A stretch of DNA of 64,000 bases from Apiotrichum sp. Y4204 (GCA_025531455.1 JAMYHL010000057.1:124001-188000), one strand, 5' to 3'. Counted from the stretch's first letter, positions 1 through 13,293 are shown. Numbers and translations: made by a program. Notes: generated by a model from the letters alone, not told the origin.

Positions 1-3000
1 ATCATGGCGATGACGGGGGACAAGTCCGGCTTGATTCCCGCCCATTGGCACCATTCCCACCGACTCCAGCCAACAAACTCGGACTCCAGATAACTCAACT
101 CCTGCGCTCCTTCTCCGGGCCCCAATCTCCTTCGAGATGCCAATTGCGCTGCCCTACCCGCTGCCCGCTGCCCGCTGCCTGTTTTCTTTCCGACCAAGCG
201 CAAGCATAAGCGAGAGCGCAGTCGTGCGCCACGCGCCACGGCACAGGTCCCTACGCTCCCGCGTGAAAGCCATGATTAATGGGGCCAGCTCGACCCCAGC
301 TCGACCGAACAGGCCGGAGTTTTGGGCACAATGCGTGGGCGTTCCGGCACGTCAACGTCGACGAGTCGACATGTCGGCATCGGCGCTTCCGTTTCGGCGC
401 CCTGGTCGTTCTGGCGCCGTGGTCGGAGTCGCGGGCAGTCTGAAAAGCAAAAGTCTGGCAGTACTACAATAACCGGGCGCCTCTGACATGACGATGGGGC
501 AACATCCGTATTTCCGTCCTTGGCGCCGAGGCACAGGCACGTATGATGCAGGGTGCAGGGTGAACGGTGCGCTGTGAGTATCTCCAGCTACATACTAGCT
601 ATTCTTCTCGGGGCTGATATGTATCCGCTCTCTGCCTGCGAGAACCCTAGATCCCCATCTTCGCTCCCGATCGAACGCCTTGCATGCCCTGCACTAGCCT
701 CGCCTGCTAGCGTCCATCAACTGGCGGCCTAGTGGCTAGTGGCTAGTGGCCCGGTGGACGAGGGGGCGCAGGCACACTGTGGCGCCGTGGCGCCGTGGCT
801 CCGTGGCGCAGGTGGGACTGGCGTGAACTCGTGAGGATGCATCGATGCAGGATGGGGATGTGTCTGGATGTCAACAACTGTGTATTAAAGAGGGATGGCC
901 GACGGCCTCGACTGCCACTTGCGCCACCTGGCACTGGGCGCATTGGCCTCATCACGTACACAGGAACGATTAATGCGGCACGGAAACAAGTTGGGTAGCA
1001 GGAGAGGCTATCTGCGATCGAAATCAGTGTGGGGTAGGGTATCGAGTGGAAACCCCATGAACAGTCGCAGAGCATCCAATACAGCAGGAGTAGTGTAGTC
1101 TTGCATTCTGCTACATTGTGAAATGCATCTGATATCTCATCTATGATCTACGAGGCTTCCATTCGTTCTATCCAACAAGCTTCGAACAATTCTCAATCCA
1201 ATCTACCCGCTGCCCGCTGTATCCGTCGGTTGGTTTAGAGTTATGGTGTACTTGGCTGCGGCCCTGGAGCTTAAGAGATTGGGATGGAAGATGGCACGGG
1301 AGGCGATTCGACATCCGGTGGAATGTGGAGTACATGTAGTGTCCATGTCCCATGGGCCATGTTAGCCATGTTGGATGCATTGACTGCCTTCTCCGCAGCG
1401 CCGCGGCGATGCCCTCGGTCTCGCCGCGATCCGAGCCGAGGCCGAGATCCGAGCCCATACGTACACCCATCACGCCAGCTGGGTCGATCACCGACACTGC
1501 TCATGTCGCTGTTTCAGCCGCACTGGGCCATTGCATCATGATCAGCCGTACGCCGCGGGCCGAGGCTTCAGAATATCCTGCAAACACCTCGCATCGCTCT
1601 GAAGCTCTCGGATCTCGGATCTCGCTGATATGGGTATGACTCACCGACATTAGTCTACCCTCTGCACGATCTCCACGAAAGCTGCGGGAGCGCTTACTCT
1701 CCAGTCACCGGCCCGCTGCGTAGCATGTCATTTGATCATTGATGATCGATCGTGAAAGAGGTCCAAGACATGCTAGGGTGCCAGGGTCGTGGCACGGTTC
1801 TCGCGATCTCGCAGCTGGGAAACAGGCGCAATGTGACGCTGGTACCTGGGTGACGCTGGGCGACCGTGCGCGCGGGTATCGCTGCGCTCGTCCGACCATG
1901 TCGGGAGAGAATACATCGTCTGCGGTGTTGAAGAACTGCTTCCTCCAGCCCGAGGTCGAGATACTGACGGCATGGCCGCGACTGCGACTACTGCATGCTG
2001 CAGCTACATGACGATACCGCGGATTGGGATCTTGAGAGCTTGAGATCTGTGTTCTCGGCCATTGCCCATGGCCCACGGCGATCGCGGCGCGAAGGCGATC
2101 CGTAAATCAGTAGTGTGCGTGATCAGCCGCTTGCGGATCGCGGATCATGAGGATGGGCGGCGGGCGATGAGCCGCTAACGGTAGCAATCAGCCGCGCATC
2201 GCTGCCGCGCTGCCAGAGACTTGGTGTGCCAATAAGCCTTGGCTCTTGGCTCTTGGCTCGGAAGCTCAGAAGCCGGGAGCTGTGCAGACGCGCACAACGA
2301 CGATCAGCGAGATCCGCGATCCGCAGAGCGGTCATCATCTTTGCAATCCACGATCCGCAAGGCCGCGACCTAGCTGCGTCCGCTTGATGCTCTATACTGT
2401 GCGCTGTGCACTGCGCACTGAGCTGGAACTGAGGGGCGTGGCGTGGCGTGGCCATGGTGCCTTGGGTTTGCGATAATTGCATAGGCTGCACTGTACCTCC
2501 CGTGGCGTGCATGGCGTCGCTGATCGGGCACGGTGCAGCGCCCCGCATGCCGCGGACCGGCGTCTGCTTGTGAGTGCGCAAGGTGACTGAAAACGGAAGA
2601 CTGACCACCATAAATGGGAATAAAGGTTTGAGCTAGCGTGGCTATGGCTAGTCTTACTGGATTTAATGGCGCAGATTGCGCGTAGAGTGGGCGCGGCTAG
2701 TCGCTAGTCTGTCGCAGCTAGCAGCTAGCAGATGGGATCATCGGCCAGGGGAGGACGTACGTTTCTCTTCTACACCAATCCTCTCTGCGAGATCTCCTCT
2801 TCAGCGCTCTAGGTCTCGAGCTTCTCTAGCTTCTCTCGGCTGGGACCTGTCGCGCCCGACTGCCGTACATGCCACAAACTTGCTATTTCAACATGGCACC
2901 CACCCCTCTCGCCCCTTGCAGTAGCGCAGTAGAGTGCTCCCGAGATCCCGAGGGCACGGTGCGGGCAGAGTTATCACTTCGCGACGTTCGTCAATCTGAC

Positions 3001-5100
3001 TCAGGCCCGGCAGGGAGAGTTAGGAGACTAGGAGCTAGGAGGACCCACGGGTCCTGACGTTTATTTTCTGAGCCGTCCATCGGAAGTACGGAACGCTGAA
3101 CGTATACGCTTCGCGCCTCTTGTGGCACAGCCAGCGCATAACGGATCGCGCGAAGCGTATAAGCGTAGCATACCGCGTGGCAGCGACGACTGATGAGGAA
3201 CAAGGAGTACGAGGAGTGCTCTGTCATGCCAGGGCATTAGGGTCAGCGTCCGTTGGCCCAGGGCCCGGAGCGTTGGCTACCAGACTAATTTTTATTAAGA
3301 GTACATCTAGCCCTTCAGTGTTCAAGGCACAAAACTTAAAATGACGGCGGCAGCGGGAAGCGCCTGACGGACTGGGCGCTGTAAGCTATGAGGCGGGCGA
3401 TTCGACCTACTTTGTTACTTGTTAGCTGCTTTTGATGATGACGGGTCAGTTCCTGCTGGAGTGGGGCATGCCATGAACCATCCGGGGCAAGAGGTGACGC
3501 AGTCTGTCCAGACCGAATGTCCAGTCGCCGGTGGCCAGTTTGTAGGCTAGCGCGCAGCTCGTACTCGCTCGCGCCCTCGCCGTGTGAAGCCAGAATTCGG
3601 AGTGTAAGTTTGCCTAGCGGTATTCCATGCACCTTATTTCTACCGCTGGTGCGCCACAGCGCCAACGCTCCTGAGGGCAGTCGATAACCTGAGACAGGTA
3701 CATGATTGATGCTGGCGGAGAGCAGCGAGTGGGTAGCCCGGAGTAGCCCGGAGATGCATGGGCCAAGAATGCAGTCAGTCATCCCGCTGCGGAGTGCGGC
3801 GTGCATACCCGCATACCCTCTCTTATGTGGCAATCGCGGGCCGTGATGAACAACCCACGACCCGTCGGCTGGCACTCCTCGGTCAGCAGGATGATGGCAC
3901 AACAAGCTCGGGTCACGGCATGCCCATGGAGAGTTCCTATCTATTGCCGGCCGGGCTTGGTGGCAACATGACGACGCCGAGAACTGAGCCAGGATCGCAG
4001 GCATCCAAGGGGCTCGGGTGAGCCCGAAGCCCCGAGCCAGGAGCCAGGAGCCAGGAGACCAGGAGGAGCCCGTGCTGCAGAGCAAAACAAGGTGACTCAA
4101 GGTACTGGGCAAGACAGGTCCAAGTCGGTCACCGGGCAGGCGTTAATAATGAACAGCACCGCAGGCTGTCAGTATAGAGTGTGGACAGAGTACAGTGTAG
4201 CAAATGCATGCAACCGTCACTTCTCCCCTCGGGCCTCGGGGTACTGCTGCCATTGCTCCCAGCATGATCGGTAGTCTGCAGCCATAAAGCTTATGTTATC
4301 CATAGCGCAGGGGGCACAGCCAAGGACACGAGACCCAAAAGCCAACAACTAAGGACACGGACGCATGCTGCAGGGAATGGCCAACCACACTTTCCGAAAT
4401 GCATTGTGCTGTGCCGTTTCGGGTCTCATGCATGGGGGTATTGCGTGCGTGCGCGCGGGCACATGTGCATATAGGTATCCGTGTGTTACGAGGTGTGTGT
4501 GTTGTGTGAGCAGCGTGTGTGTTATTGTGTGGAATTGTGTTGGCCACAGCACCGCAAACCGCAAGGACCTGCTCGCTACGAGGCGTTTTGTGCAGGGGCA
4601 ATCGGTCTCGGCGGTGGCGGCGGAGGCGGCGGCGGTGGTGCCTGGATCACAAACCCATTTCAGCTACAAGAGATACTCTCCCCCTGTCCCTCCGCTCCGG
4701 CCTCTCCTCTTGTACTCTTGTCCTCTTCTTGTTCCCTCTCGTCCTCTCCTCTGGACCGTTGTGCTCGCTGCTCTGCGCGCGGCGGACACAGAGTTGCCGC
4801 CGCCCGCCCGAAAGTGTCCAGGAACGAGATGGGGACGGCCAAAAAGCGCAAAGCTAGTCCCATGTTATTGAACAGAGCTAGAGGTTGTAGAATAATGTGC
4901 ACAGGAGCGAGAGAGAGAGCAGAAGCGAGCTAAGATTTCAGTTAGCCAAGACAGTAATAGTAGTATGGCACACACATCCTGTGCACTTCCGAAGGTCATG
5001 GCAGGAAAAAAAAAAAACGCACAAAGCAAATCTAAGCAATGGTGGTGATGACACCTTGGGACCAGACGACCAGACGACCAGAAGACCCAGGGGAGGGGAG
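1..5100. other. Gene-free block at the left end
   Basis: No reading frame here has the strong GC3 bias, domain motifs or splice structure of the real genes in the window. The block is rich in short direct repeats: a 7-bp unit around 730-751, a GTGGCGCC-type repeat around 779-808, an 8-bp TCTTGGCT-like triplet around 2239-2260, and an AGCCAGG triplet around 4036-4060. It also holds many near-palindromic GATC-containing words. The longest open frame (minus strand, 3336-4112) has no recognisable features. I see no gene here. Confidence 0.6.
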
Positions 5101-6774
5101 GGGTGCATTTGGTGTGGCCGTTAGTGGCTTGTTCCTCGTTCGCCGGGTTTCTTGGTCTCGCGTGCGTGCAGCGCAGCAGCTAGAGTCTGTCGTCTTGTTG
5201 TCGTTGTCGTGTTGTGCATCTCCGTCCGATTCAAACTCTGGTCCAAAGAGTCTACTCCCCTCCCTTTCCGCTCTTCTCCATCTTTCACTTCCACATCTCC
5301 CCCATTCGAATTCTCATTCTCTCGCTCTCGGTGTTGCGCGCGGGGCTTTCGATTGCACCTCCGTCCCGCCGTCCCTCATCTCTCATCCTCTCGGCTCGCC
5401 CCCGCCTCTCGGCCTCGACTTTTTCTACGCGTCCTCGCCGTGCCCCGGCTCGTCATCCGACTCGTTTGCCGCCCATTGTGCAGCACCCGCGGCACCGTTC
5501 CTCGATCTCATCGCTCACACACTTTCCCGTCTGATCTCCCCATCACCATCAGCGATCACTTCTCTCATCATCATCACGATAGCCATCATCATCACTGACC
5601 GTCGCCGCCTCTGTCTCACCACAGGCGATCCCTAGCCCGCGCTTGCCCTCGACCCCATCCCCAGCGTCATCGCAATCCCTGCGCTTTTTTCCCCTGTCGC
5701 CTCCAGCTCTTCATTCCACGCCCTAGTTTGCCACAAGCCCTTGGCCCTCGGCTCTCCCCTCTCTTTCATCTTTCCCCCCTGTGTCCGACCTGCACGGGCC
5801 CTGTCGTGTGCTCGCTCCGTGTTGTCAGAGCGCACAGCAAAAGGAGAAGGAAAGCGTGTGCCCCCTTGTTAGTGCAACCTATAACACATAACAAACACAC
5901 ACACACTACTACCCCCCAACTGCCGACTCCTCCACCATCACAACCGCACACCTCCACCCCCACTGCCCTTGCGCTCTCCCTGACTCGCGTACCCGGTTTC
6001 TCCCCGATCAACCACATCTTGCTCACTCCTTGCCCCACTTGTCTTCGTTTTCCTTCTACCTCTCCGGGATCCCACTCGCGACTTGCGTGCAGTGTGTCGC
6101 GGCCTTGTAATCTACCGCCCCAGGCCCGCACCGTCTCCCACATCACGCGAGCCACCGCGGCCAGCTGACACCCACGTCATGCTCCCCAGACCGTGAGCCC
6201 AAGCGACAACCCCTCACGCGTTCGCTCGATCCCCTCACCCTCCACCCTCCTTCCCTCATTTGGCGGCGACGACGAACGGCGCACTGGGACGCCTGCCGCC
6301 GCCGCCGCTCCTTCCACATTCGCAGGCGACGATCCGCGAGTCTGTGCTCATCACCGCTCAGACACGTTGAACTTTTTTTTCCTCTAGTTTCGACTTTATT
6401 CTTGTTCATCTTCCCCTCCGCCGTCCACCGTGACTGGTTCATCACTCGCTGGCCGAGTTTCGTCCTTAACCCTCCCACTGCCCGCCGCTCTTTCAAATAA
6501 TCAGGTCGCAAGCCTGCGCGCGGCACGACGCCCTCGTTCAACCGATATCGCTTCGCCACGCCTGCTCGATCAATCACCGGTTGAGCAACACACAGACAAA
6601 CAGACAGACACACACAGACACGCTCGCGCTGAGGCCTTGTCGTGTGACGCGTGCTTGGATCCCAGAGGAAAACCAACCAACTCGGGAGTGACCGACGTCT
6701 AAACACATCTGCATCCCCTCGCTCGCCTCGTTTGCCTGTTGACTTTGACGGTACCTCGTCGTTGACACGCAGCC
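5100..6774 (+). promoter_or_regulatory. Long pyrimidine-rich leader/promoter of the kinase gene
   Basis: About 1.6 kb upstream of the kinase ATG is strongly C/T-biased on the plus strand, with CA and CATC microsatellite patches (for example 5570-5600 and 5885-5915) and several short upstream ATGs. This is the composition expected of a long fungal 5' untranslated leader or core promoter. The transcription start and any leader intron cannot be fixed from sequence alone. Confidence 0.5.
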
Positions 6775-9700
6775 ATGGCACACCCCGCGATACCCGCGAT
6801 CACACCTTCACCAGAGCGCGATCATCTTCCACTTCACTATCCTCCCATGGGCATGTCGCAGTTTGTCTCGCAGGCGTCCATACACCCGCCACCCGCAATG
6901 CTTCATCACATTGTCACCTCCAGTGTCATTGGGTCAAACACCCCAACACCAACAAGCGCGGCAACGCCAGTATACTCGGACTCGCCACAGCACATGGACT
7001 TTCACTCTCCAGCATCCACGAGCTACCTCCCCACTCCCCCGCTTGTTCCCTCACACTCCCACCCTGCCCTTCTCCCAGGACATTCGGTCGGCCCCGCCAG
7101 TGTTCATTGTCCGTCACTGGTTCCGTCGCCTGTACGGATAGACGAGCTCTCGTTGTCACCACGGCAAACAAGTGATCCTTCCTTCTCCTCACGACAACAA
7201 AGTGACTCCTTCCCGGCACCGCGGCGAGCCAGCGACGAGTGCAGATTACAGGACACTGGTCTCTTCACCGATCCCCCAAGAAGGGGTAGTGAACCCCTCA
7301 TGACAATTGCTCCTAACGACGGCCGGATAGGCATCGAGAATCCTTGTAGGTGGCAACGGCGGCGGCAAGACTAACAAGCTCAGGCGCCGAGCGGTCATAT
7401 ACGGAACTAAAGGTTCTCGGCGATGGATCATTCGGAACCGTCTGGCTCTGCGACTGGCATTCTCCCGTCAAGCCCGATGTGATGCTGTCCGCGATGCAAT
7501 GCGGAGCAGGCGCACGACCGGAATGGGCGGGGAAACGTCTGGTCGCGCTCAAGCGAATGAAGCGCGTATTCGAGGGCGGCTGGAAGCAGGCTCGTGAACT
7601 CGGCGAGCTGCAGGTGCGTGCAATCAAAAAGCCACTTAATGTCTCACTGTCTCACCACCATAGTCCCTGCGACGAATCCCGCCTCATCCTGCAGTCATCC
7701 CGTTGTATGACGCCTTCATCTCGCCACGATCTCGCGAACTATATTTTGCCTTTGAGTGCATGGAGGGCAATCTTTACCAGCTCACGAAATCACGAAAGGG
7801 ACGTCCACTCGCCGCCGGACTGATTGCAAGCTGTTTTCACCAAATCGTCGGAGGGCTGTACCACATTCACAACCATGGCTACTTTCATCGGGACATGAAG
7901 CCTGAGAATCTGCTGGTCACTACCACCGGACTGTGCGACTATCTCTCATCATCAGCACTCAACGAGATCAACCGTCGTCGAGCAGCTGGCATAACGGACG
8001 AGGTTGCATTGACCACCGAGCACATCCAAAAGGACGTTCAGGTTATTGTAAAGCTCGCCGATTTTGGACTCGCCCGTGCCATAAACTCCGAACCGCCATA
8101 TACAGAGTACGTGTCAACACGATGGTACCGCGCTCCCGAGGTGCTTCTTCGCGCACCAGAGTACGGTGCACCGGTGGACATGTGGGCTCTGGGAACTATT
8201 CTGGCAGAGATGGTCAACCTCAAGCCCATATTCCCCGGTGTGAGCGAAATCGATCAGGTGTACCGCATTTGCGACACCCTTGGCGACCCCAGTGACTATG
8301 GCTTCGATGAGCGGGGGCGAACTATTGGTGGCGGACGATGGAACACGGGCGTCAAGCTCGCTAAGAACGTGGGCTTCAGCTTCCCGAAGCGCAAGCCTGT
8401 TGTCTTCCGTAACTTGTTCCCAAAGGATACGCCCGAGTCGCTCGTCGACTGTATATCAGGATTGTTGCGCTACAACCCCAGACATCGACTCAACTCTCAG
8501 CACTGTAGGGACCACCCGTACTTTCACGAGACTTTGCCGCATCTTCAGCATGTCCCGCCCCTCCCTCTCATTCCCTTCTCCCAAGGACAACCTCGTTCTA
8601 TCGCCGCCCCGGCGGCGTCGAGAAATCCGACGCCCCCACAGATGGTTCCTCAGCATCGCGAAGTACAGGTCCCTCGCCCACCACCAACGGTCGAGATCCA
8701 GACTCCAGAGCAGCTCCCAGTCTCGCAGCCACCGTCGCAGCACCAGATGATGTACGGGCGTCACCAGATGCTTCGCGGAGACTCTGGACCGTACGGTGCA
8801 TCCGCACTTGTCAGCCAGCTCCGGGCGCTCGACCTGCCTACCGACGATCTTGCAAGCTACGGACACCGCGACCCGTCAGAGGAACCGACGTTTGCCAGTC
8901 CGCGCCCTGTGGATTCCCCGGCCTACCAGGAACCCAACCATTCTTCGAATCATGGGTCACACGGGTACACCCACCCCGCAATGGGCAGCAACCCCCAGCT
9001 GCACACTCAGCATGTTCGGGCGACCAACCCGCAGGTCGCGGCATATGTGCAGCAGCAGCAGCAGCAAGCGTACGAACTTCAGGCAAGGCGGCAGGTCACG
9101 CAGTCTACGCCAGCATTAGTGTCGAATGTGGATCACGCTCCGCGTCTTACTTCACACTCGGCTATGACTCTTCCCAGCTCCGCCCAAGTGCAGCACTCGA
9201 TGCCGCATCAGCTCCACTCTTCTGGCCCGTCTCCGTCTGCCTCCCCCGGACCCAGCAAGATGGCTGGCCTGGTTCAGGGGAAGAAGAAGAAGTGGGGCCT
9301 CAGCTCGGTGTTCGGTGGAGGCGACAAGCACCCCGACTCACCATCACTTCCTGTTGTCGACGAGCAGAGTTATCCGCCATCCAGTTCAGGCATCAAGCGG
9401 ACTCAATCTGGTCAATATGCTGATGAGCGCCTGTCGGCAACGTCCTCCCTGGACCCGAAACTGGCCAAGAAGCTAGCGGAGAAGGAAAAGCGGGAGCTTC
9501 AAAAGGCCAAGCGAGATGCCGCCGAACGCGCGCAGAAGGAGCGAGCCCGCGCAGTTCTCCAGAAGCGCCAGCAACTGCAGACGGGTCGCAACGGCGTCGA
9601 CATCGAATACGGTTTGGATATGAGCGCGGGAGCGCCGGGTAGTCAATATGCGCAATCGGGCTCACTGTATGGGCAGGTGCCTTCCTCTTCGTCGCTCTCG

Positions 9701-10441
9701 ATTAATCAAGTTCCTTCCGACAACCCACAGAGCTTGCACCCATATGGGCATGAGGCGTACGAAGGCGGACGCAACAAGGCGCGCAAAAAGACGGAAGACG
9801 ACGACCACAGTAGCATTGGTCGCGCCTCCTCCAACAGCCGCAGCATGCTGTCAATCAACACCATGGACAGCGACCCAGGACCACGCCGCCATGATCCCAT
9901 GATACCTAGCAGCCGCCGCACATCGTCAAACGCCACGTATGGTCAAGGCCGCGTTGGCCGCTCAGCATCATCTCTTGTGAACCACTCCACGGCGTCCCTC
10001 GAGTCGCAACTTGCGACTCAGCTTGCCCGCCACGCCACCGTCCAATCTGCCTCCGACTCGTCGCTCTCGCTGGGTCGGCGCTCGGGACGTGCCATGGCGT
10101 CTCAACTGCAGCAGTCACCGCACTTTGATCCTCAAGCCATGCGCAGCCCTGAACACGCCTCCGTCGGCCCGTATGGACACTCTTCCGGCGTCCCAAGGGG
10201 CTCGCGCCGTTCCAGCAGCAAGCTTCCTAGCATTGACGATTGGCCCGAACCTTCCCAACCTTCCCAAGTCTACGACGAGATCAACCCAATGTTCCGCGTG
10301 CCGCAGCAGAGGCAACCTCAGCACCCCAGCCAGCAGACCCCCATCGCCGACCAACAAACGACTTTGCCACCCTTCGCTGCCATTGCGCGCGTCGCCGACT
10401 CGCGCCGAGGCGGATCCGGCACTCATTTCCAGAATCATTGA
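6775..10441 (+). CDS. CRK1: Crk1/Ime2/MAK-type CMGC protein kinase
   Basis: Serine/threonine kinase of the RCK/MAK/Ime2 group; fungal members regulate mating and meiotic differentiation. Three exons (6775-7345, 7384-7613, 7664-10441) give 1192 aa; the introns are 38 and 50 nt and the first contains a CTAAC branch site. Residues 1-190 are disordered and Ser/Pro-rich. The kinase domain begins about residue 196: glycine loop LGDGSFGTV (203-210), VALK lysine K247, HRDMKPEN with HRD at 342-344, DFG at 400-402, and the activation-loop TEY at 414-416 followed by VSTRWYRAPE. The HRD-to-DFG spacing is about 58 residues, far more than the usual ~20, so an insertion sits between subdomains VIB and VII. 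The tail after about 570 is long and disordered, with a short polyGln run and a Lys/Arg/Glu-rich helix. The TEY motif and WYRAPE argue against other CMGC families. The symbol follows basidiomycete usage; orthology is inferred. Confidence 0.9.
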
Positions 10442-11571
10442 TTTGACACGGCCACTACCACCACCACGTAACCCGGTTTGCCCAAATCCGGCTGCCATAA
10501 AATCCCACCCGCCGCATTCCGCCAACCCATTCCTTCACAATTCACAACCAGGAGCATTGCTAGCATTGCTTTCATGTTACATCCTCATAATTCTCCACAC
10601 AATCATTGCACTGGTCTCTCATCGTCATTCATGTTTCGCGCCAGCTAGCTCCGGGACTCTCGGAGCCTAGCCCCCACTTCTCCATACCGAGATGCCATCA
10701 TACTGCATGTGAATTCAGGTCCTACCATGTCCCTGGATGACAATGGCACCAACTCTGGTGGCGACCTTGGCCTGCACCATTGTCATACCGGTATGCCGTA
10801 ATGCCTGGCCTGCGATCGAGCGCTGCTGGCAGGTAGTGTCCACAAATCCCCACACCCCTGGTCGGACGACCGATGACGGTTCCAGATCTGGCGGATGTGA
10901 CTAACCCCTCCACTATCGCTGCACCCCGTTCCAAAGCGAGACTAGCCTTGCCGCGGTTACGGCACTGGGCCGCGGCGTCATAGTCTGGAACGAGCAATGT
11001 CATCGCGCATGGCCGTCATGAGTTAGTATACGGCAGTATGGGCCTCATACTGGGTACCACCCACATACTCCTCCGACGCCCCAAAACAAGGCCTCGCCGC
11101 AGTGACGGAACCCACAATAGACAGCACCATCCTCGCATAACCGCCGCACCACTGACACGCTCCCCGTTGTTGTTACTGCGCGTCTGGGAATAGATCACAG
11201 TATGTTCCGTATCGTTGGGCGGGGCGGTTTATTCGGACGGCGATTCGGACGGCAACGTGGAGGCCTTGATCAACGAGAGGCAGAGTCGCGCGGTCGTTCG
11301 AGTTGCGAGCTGGGCACAAAGGAGGCTCTGCCACTTTCTGGAGAGCCAGTGGGAAAGCGAGCGGGCGGGATAGCGAGCGGGCGCCAACCTTGCGAAACCA
11401 TGGTGTGCTTGAGCAACAATTGTTAACTACCTCCATGGGTCCGGCCCTCGTTTTATCAAAGTGCGTGGCAGCCCATAAATAACAAGAACTTCCTATCAGT
11501 TCTGCGCCTCTCCTTCATAAGACTTCAGATCATGCATCCTATTTACCAATCCCCCCCATGACCACCCTCCA
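10442..11571. other. Intergenic, between convergent kinase and P450 genes
   Basis: This is the shared 3' flank of the plus-strand kinase and the minus-strand P450. No coding signature was seen. Confidence 0.6.
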
Positions 11572-13293
11572 CTAAGCACGCGCAGTGACAACAACGGGCA
11601 GCGGCCTGTTCTGGATGGTGAAAAAGTCTCTGACGCCCGCCTCGAACTCTTGCGGACTAAACCCGGGGGCGTACTTGAACTCGAAGCGCGCGAGGAGCTC
11701 GGTAATCGCAACACGGGCCTCGAGGAGCGCGAGCCTCTTGCCGGGACATACGCGCGACCCATACGTAAAAGGGAGGTAGGCGGCGCGATTGTTCTCCTCC
11801 TTCTCCCCCAAACCCGAATCCGAACCCGAAAGCCAGCGCTCGGGGCGGAACACGCCGTGGTCCTTGCCCCACCATCGCGCGTCGTGCTGGATCGCATAGC
11901 CGGGCACGCTGACGGTCGTGTCTTGGGGGAAAAAGTGGCCGTCGAGCACCGCCCCGCCCTTGGGTACTTGGCGGGTCAGGCCGCCGGGGACGGCGGGCTG
12001 CATCCGCATAGTCTCGTTTATCGCGGCGTTGAGGAACGGAAGCTTGGCGAGCGTGCCTGCGTTGCTGCGCTCGTCTGGGGAAAGCGCGTCCACCTCGGCA
12101 CGCACCTTTGCGTACGCTGCGGGATTGCCAATGACATAGTACCAGAACCAGGTGAGGAGGGAAGAGGTGGTGTCCGAGCCGGCGACGACGATGAGGCCCG
12201 TGTCGGCGATAAGCTCCTCGCGGGTGAGCTTGTAGGGCGATTCGCCGGCGTCCTCGCCGAGGAGGTACGTGAAGAGGTCTCTGCGGGTGGATCCCTGTGC
12301 GAGGCGGCGCTCAAAGCGTTCAATGTTCTGTTTCTCGAATGCGGCGATTCGCTTCGGGAGCGGGAGGAGCTTGCGGAGGAGGATCCGGATCCAGGGAACC
12401 TGGAAGATTGGGATCATGGACTGCATGCTCTGCTCGAGGGTCTGCACGAAAAAGTGCTTGCTCCACGAGTCGAGCATGTTGAAGCTCTCGCCAAACCCCA
12501 GGATACCCATCACGTCAAAGCTGAGGAAATTGTTCTGCAGCCCGAGATCAATCACCTCCCCCGTGCCCGGTGCGGCGCCCTTGGCCGCCATCCCGACATT
12601 GTCCACGAGCTTGTCAACAAATTCCCGGATATGCGGCTCGTACTCTGCCAGCGCGCGCGCCGAGAACCCCTGGTCCCAGATCTTGCGCCGGCGCGCGTGC
12701 GCCGTAAGGTCCACGGCCTGGTGCAGCGAGATACGCTTGGCTCCCGGGATGGCCCCCTCGTACCAGTCGCCCTTGAGCCATGGTGTGCGTCCGCCATTCG
12801 CGTTCCCGCCGTAGATTGTCGGAATCGCCTCGACAGACCGGATGCTGACCCAGTTCGGGCCAATACGCACCACGTCAGAGTTATACTTCTCATGCAGCGC
12901 CGCCTGCGTGTAGCCCGTCTGGCCGAGGCGCGCCTGCTGCGCCATGTAGAGCTTGGAGAGCTTGGCCGCCGCCGGGCCCGGATACCGCGCGAGGGGGTGC
13001 CATGGCGAGAGGCGGTAGACTGCAATCGAGAGCAGAAGGGTGGTGTTGAAGACGGAGAGTGCGCCGCAGGTGTAGAGCACCGCGCGCAGGGTGTCTCCCA
13101 GGTATGTGTGGAAGAAGATGCCGAGCGCGACGGCCTGGTATGTCGCAAAGACGAGGTAGCTGATTGCGTTGGGCTCGCGGCGCTTAAAGTATGCGTGGGC
13201 GACGAGGCCTGCGCACGCCGACCATAGCGCGGTGCTCGCGGGCGTTATTGATGCGGCGTCGAAGCTCGCAACGGCCTCGCGGAGCTGGTTCAT
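11572..13293 (-). CDS. Cytochrome P450 monooxygenase
   Basis: Membrane-anchored heme-thiolate monooxygenase, expected at the ER with a cytochrome P450 reductase partner. It is a single exon of 573 aa starting at the first in-frame ATG (13293). The N-terminus carries several hydrophobic segments (to about residue 90) before the RYPGPAAAKLSKLY proline hinge. Diagnostic motifs are the I-helix AGSDTTSS (about 371-378), ExxR in ETMR (427-430), the PERW region, and the heme loop FTYGSRVCPGKR with the ligand Cys at about 516. The layout resembles fungal CYPs of the tryprostatin-hydroxylase/benzoate-hydroxylase kind with extra N-terminal helices, but substrate cannot be told from sequence. It lies 665 bp downstream of the PEX11-like gene on the same strand. 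Its strong codon bias creates a long antisense open frame, which is a shadow. Confidence 0.93.
   Translation of the reverse strand: MNQLREAVASFDAASITPASTALWSACAGLVAHAYFKRREPNAISYLVFATYQAVALGIFFHTYLGDTLRAVLYTCGALSVFNTTLLLSIAVYRLSPWHPLARYPGPAAAKLSKLYMAQQARLGQTGYTQAALHEKYNSDVVRIGPNWVSIRSVEAIPTIYGGNANGGRTPWLKGDWYEGAIPGAKRISLHQAVDLTAHARRRKIWDQGFSARALAEYEPHIREFVDKLVDNVGMAAKGAAPGTGEVIDLGLQNNFLSFDVMGILGFGESFNMLDSWSKHFFVQTLEQSMQSMIPIFQVPWIRILLRKLLPLPKRIAAFEKQNIERFERRLAQGSTRRDLFTYLLGEDAGESPYKLTREELIADTGLIVVAGSDTTSSLLTWFWYYVIGNPAAYAKVRAEVDALSPDERSNAGTLAKLPFLNAAINETMRMQPAVPGGLTRQVPKGGAVLDGHFFPQDTTVSVPGYAIQHDARWWGKDHGVFRPERWLSGSDSGLGEKEENNRAAYLPFTYGSRVCPGKRLALLEARVAITELLARFEFKYAPGFSPQEFEAGVRDFFTIQNRPLPVVVTARA

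Noticed and set aside
3336..4112. 258-codon minus-strand open frame in the left gene-free block
   Set aside because: No codon bias, no domain, no splice context; composition like the flanking intergenic DNA.
11650..13227. 525-codon open frame on the plus strand, antisense to the P450
   Set aside because: It mirrors the P450 codon frame; its translation is Arg/Glu/Val-rich without any motif, as expected of an antisense shadow of a GC3-biased gene.
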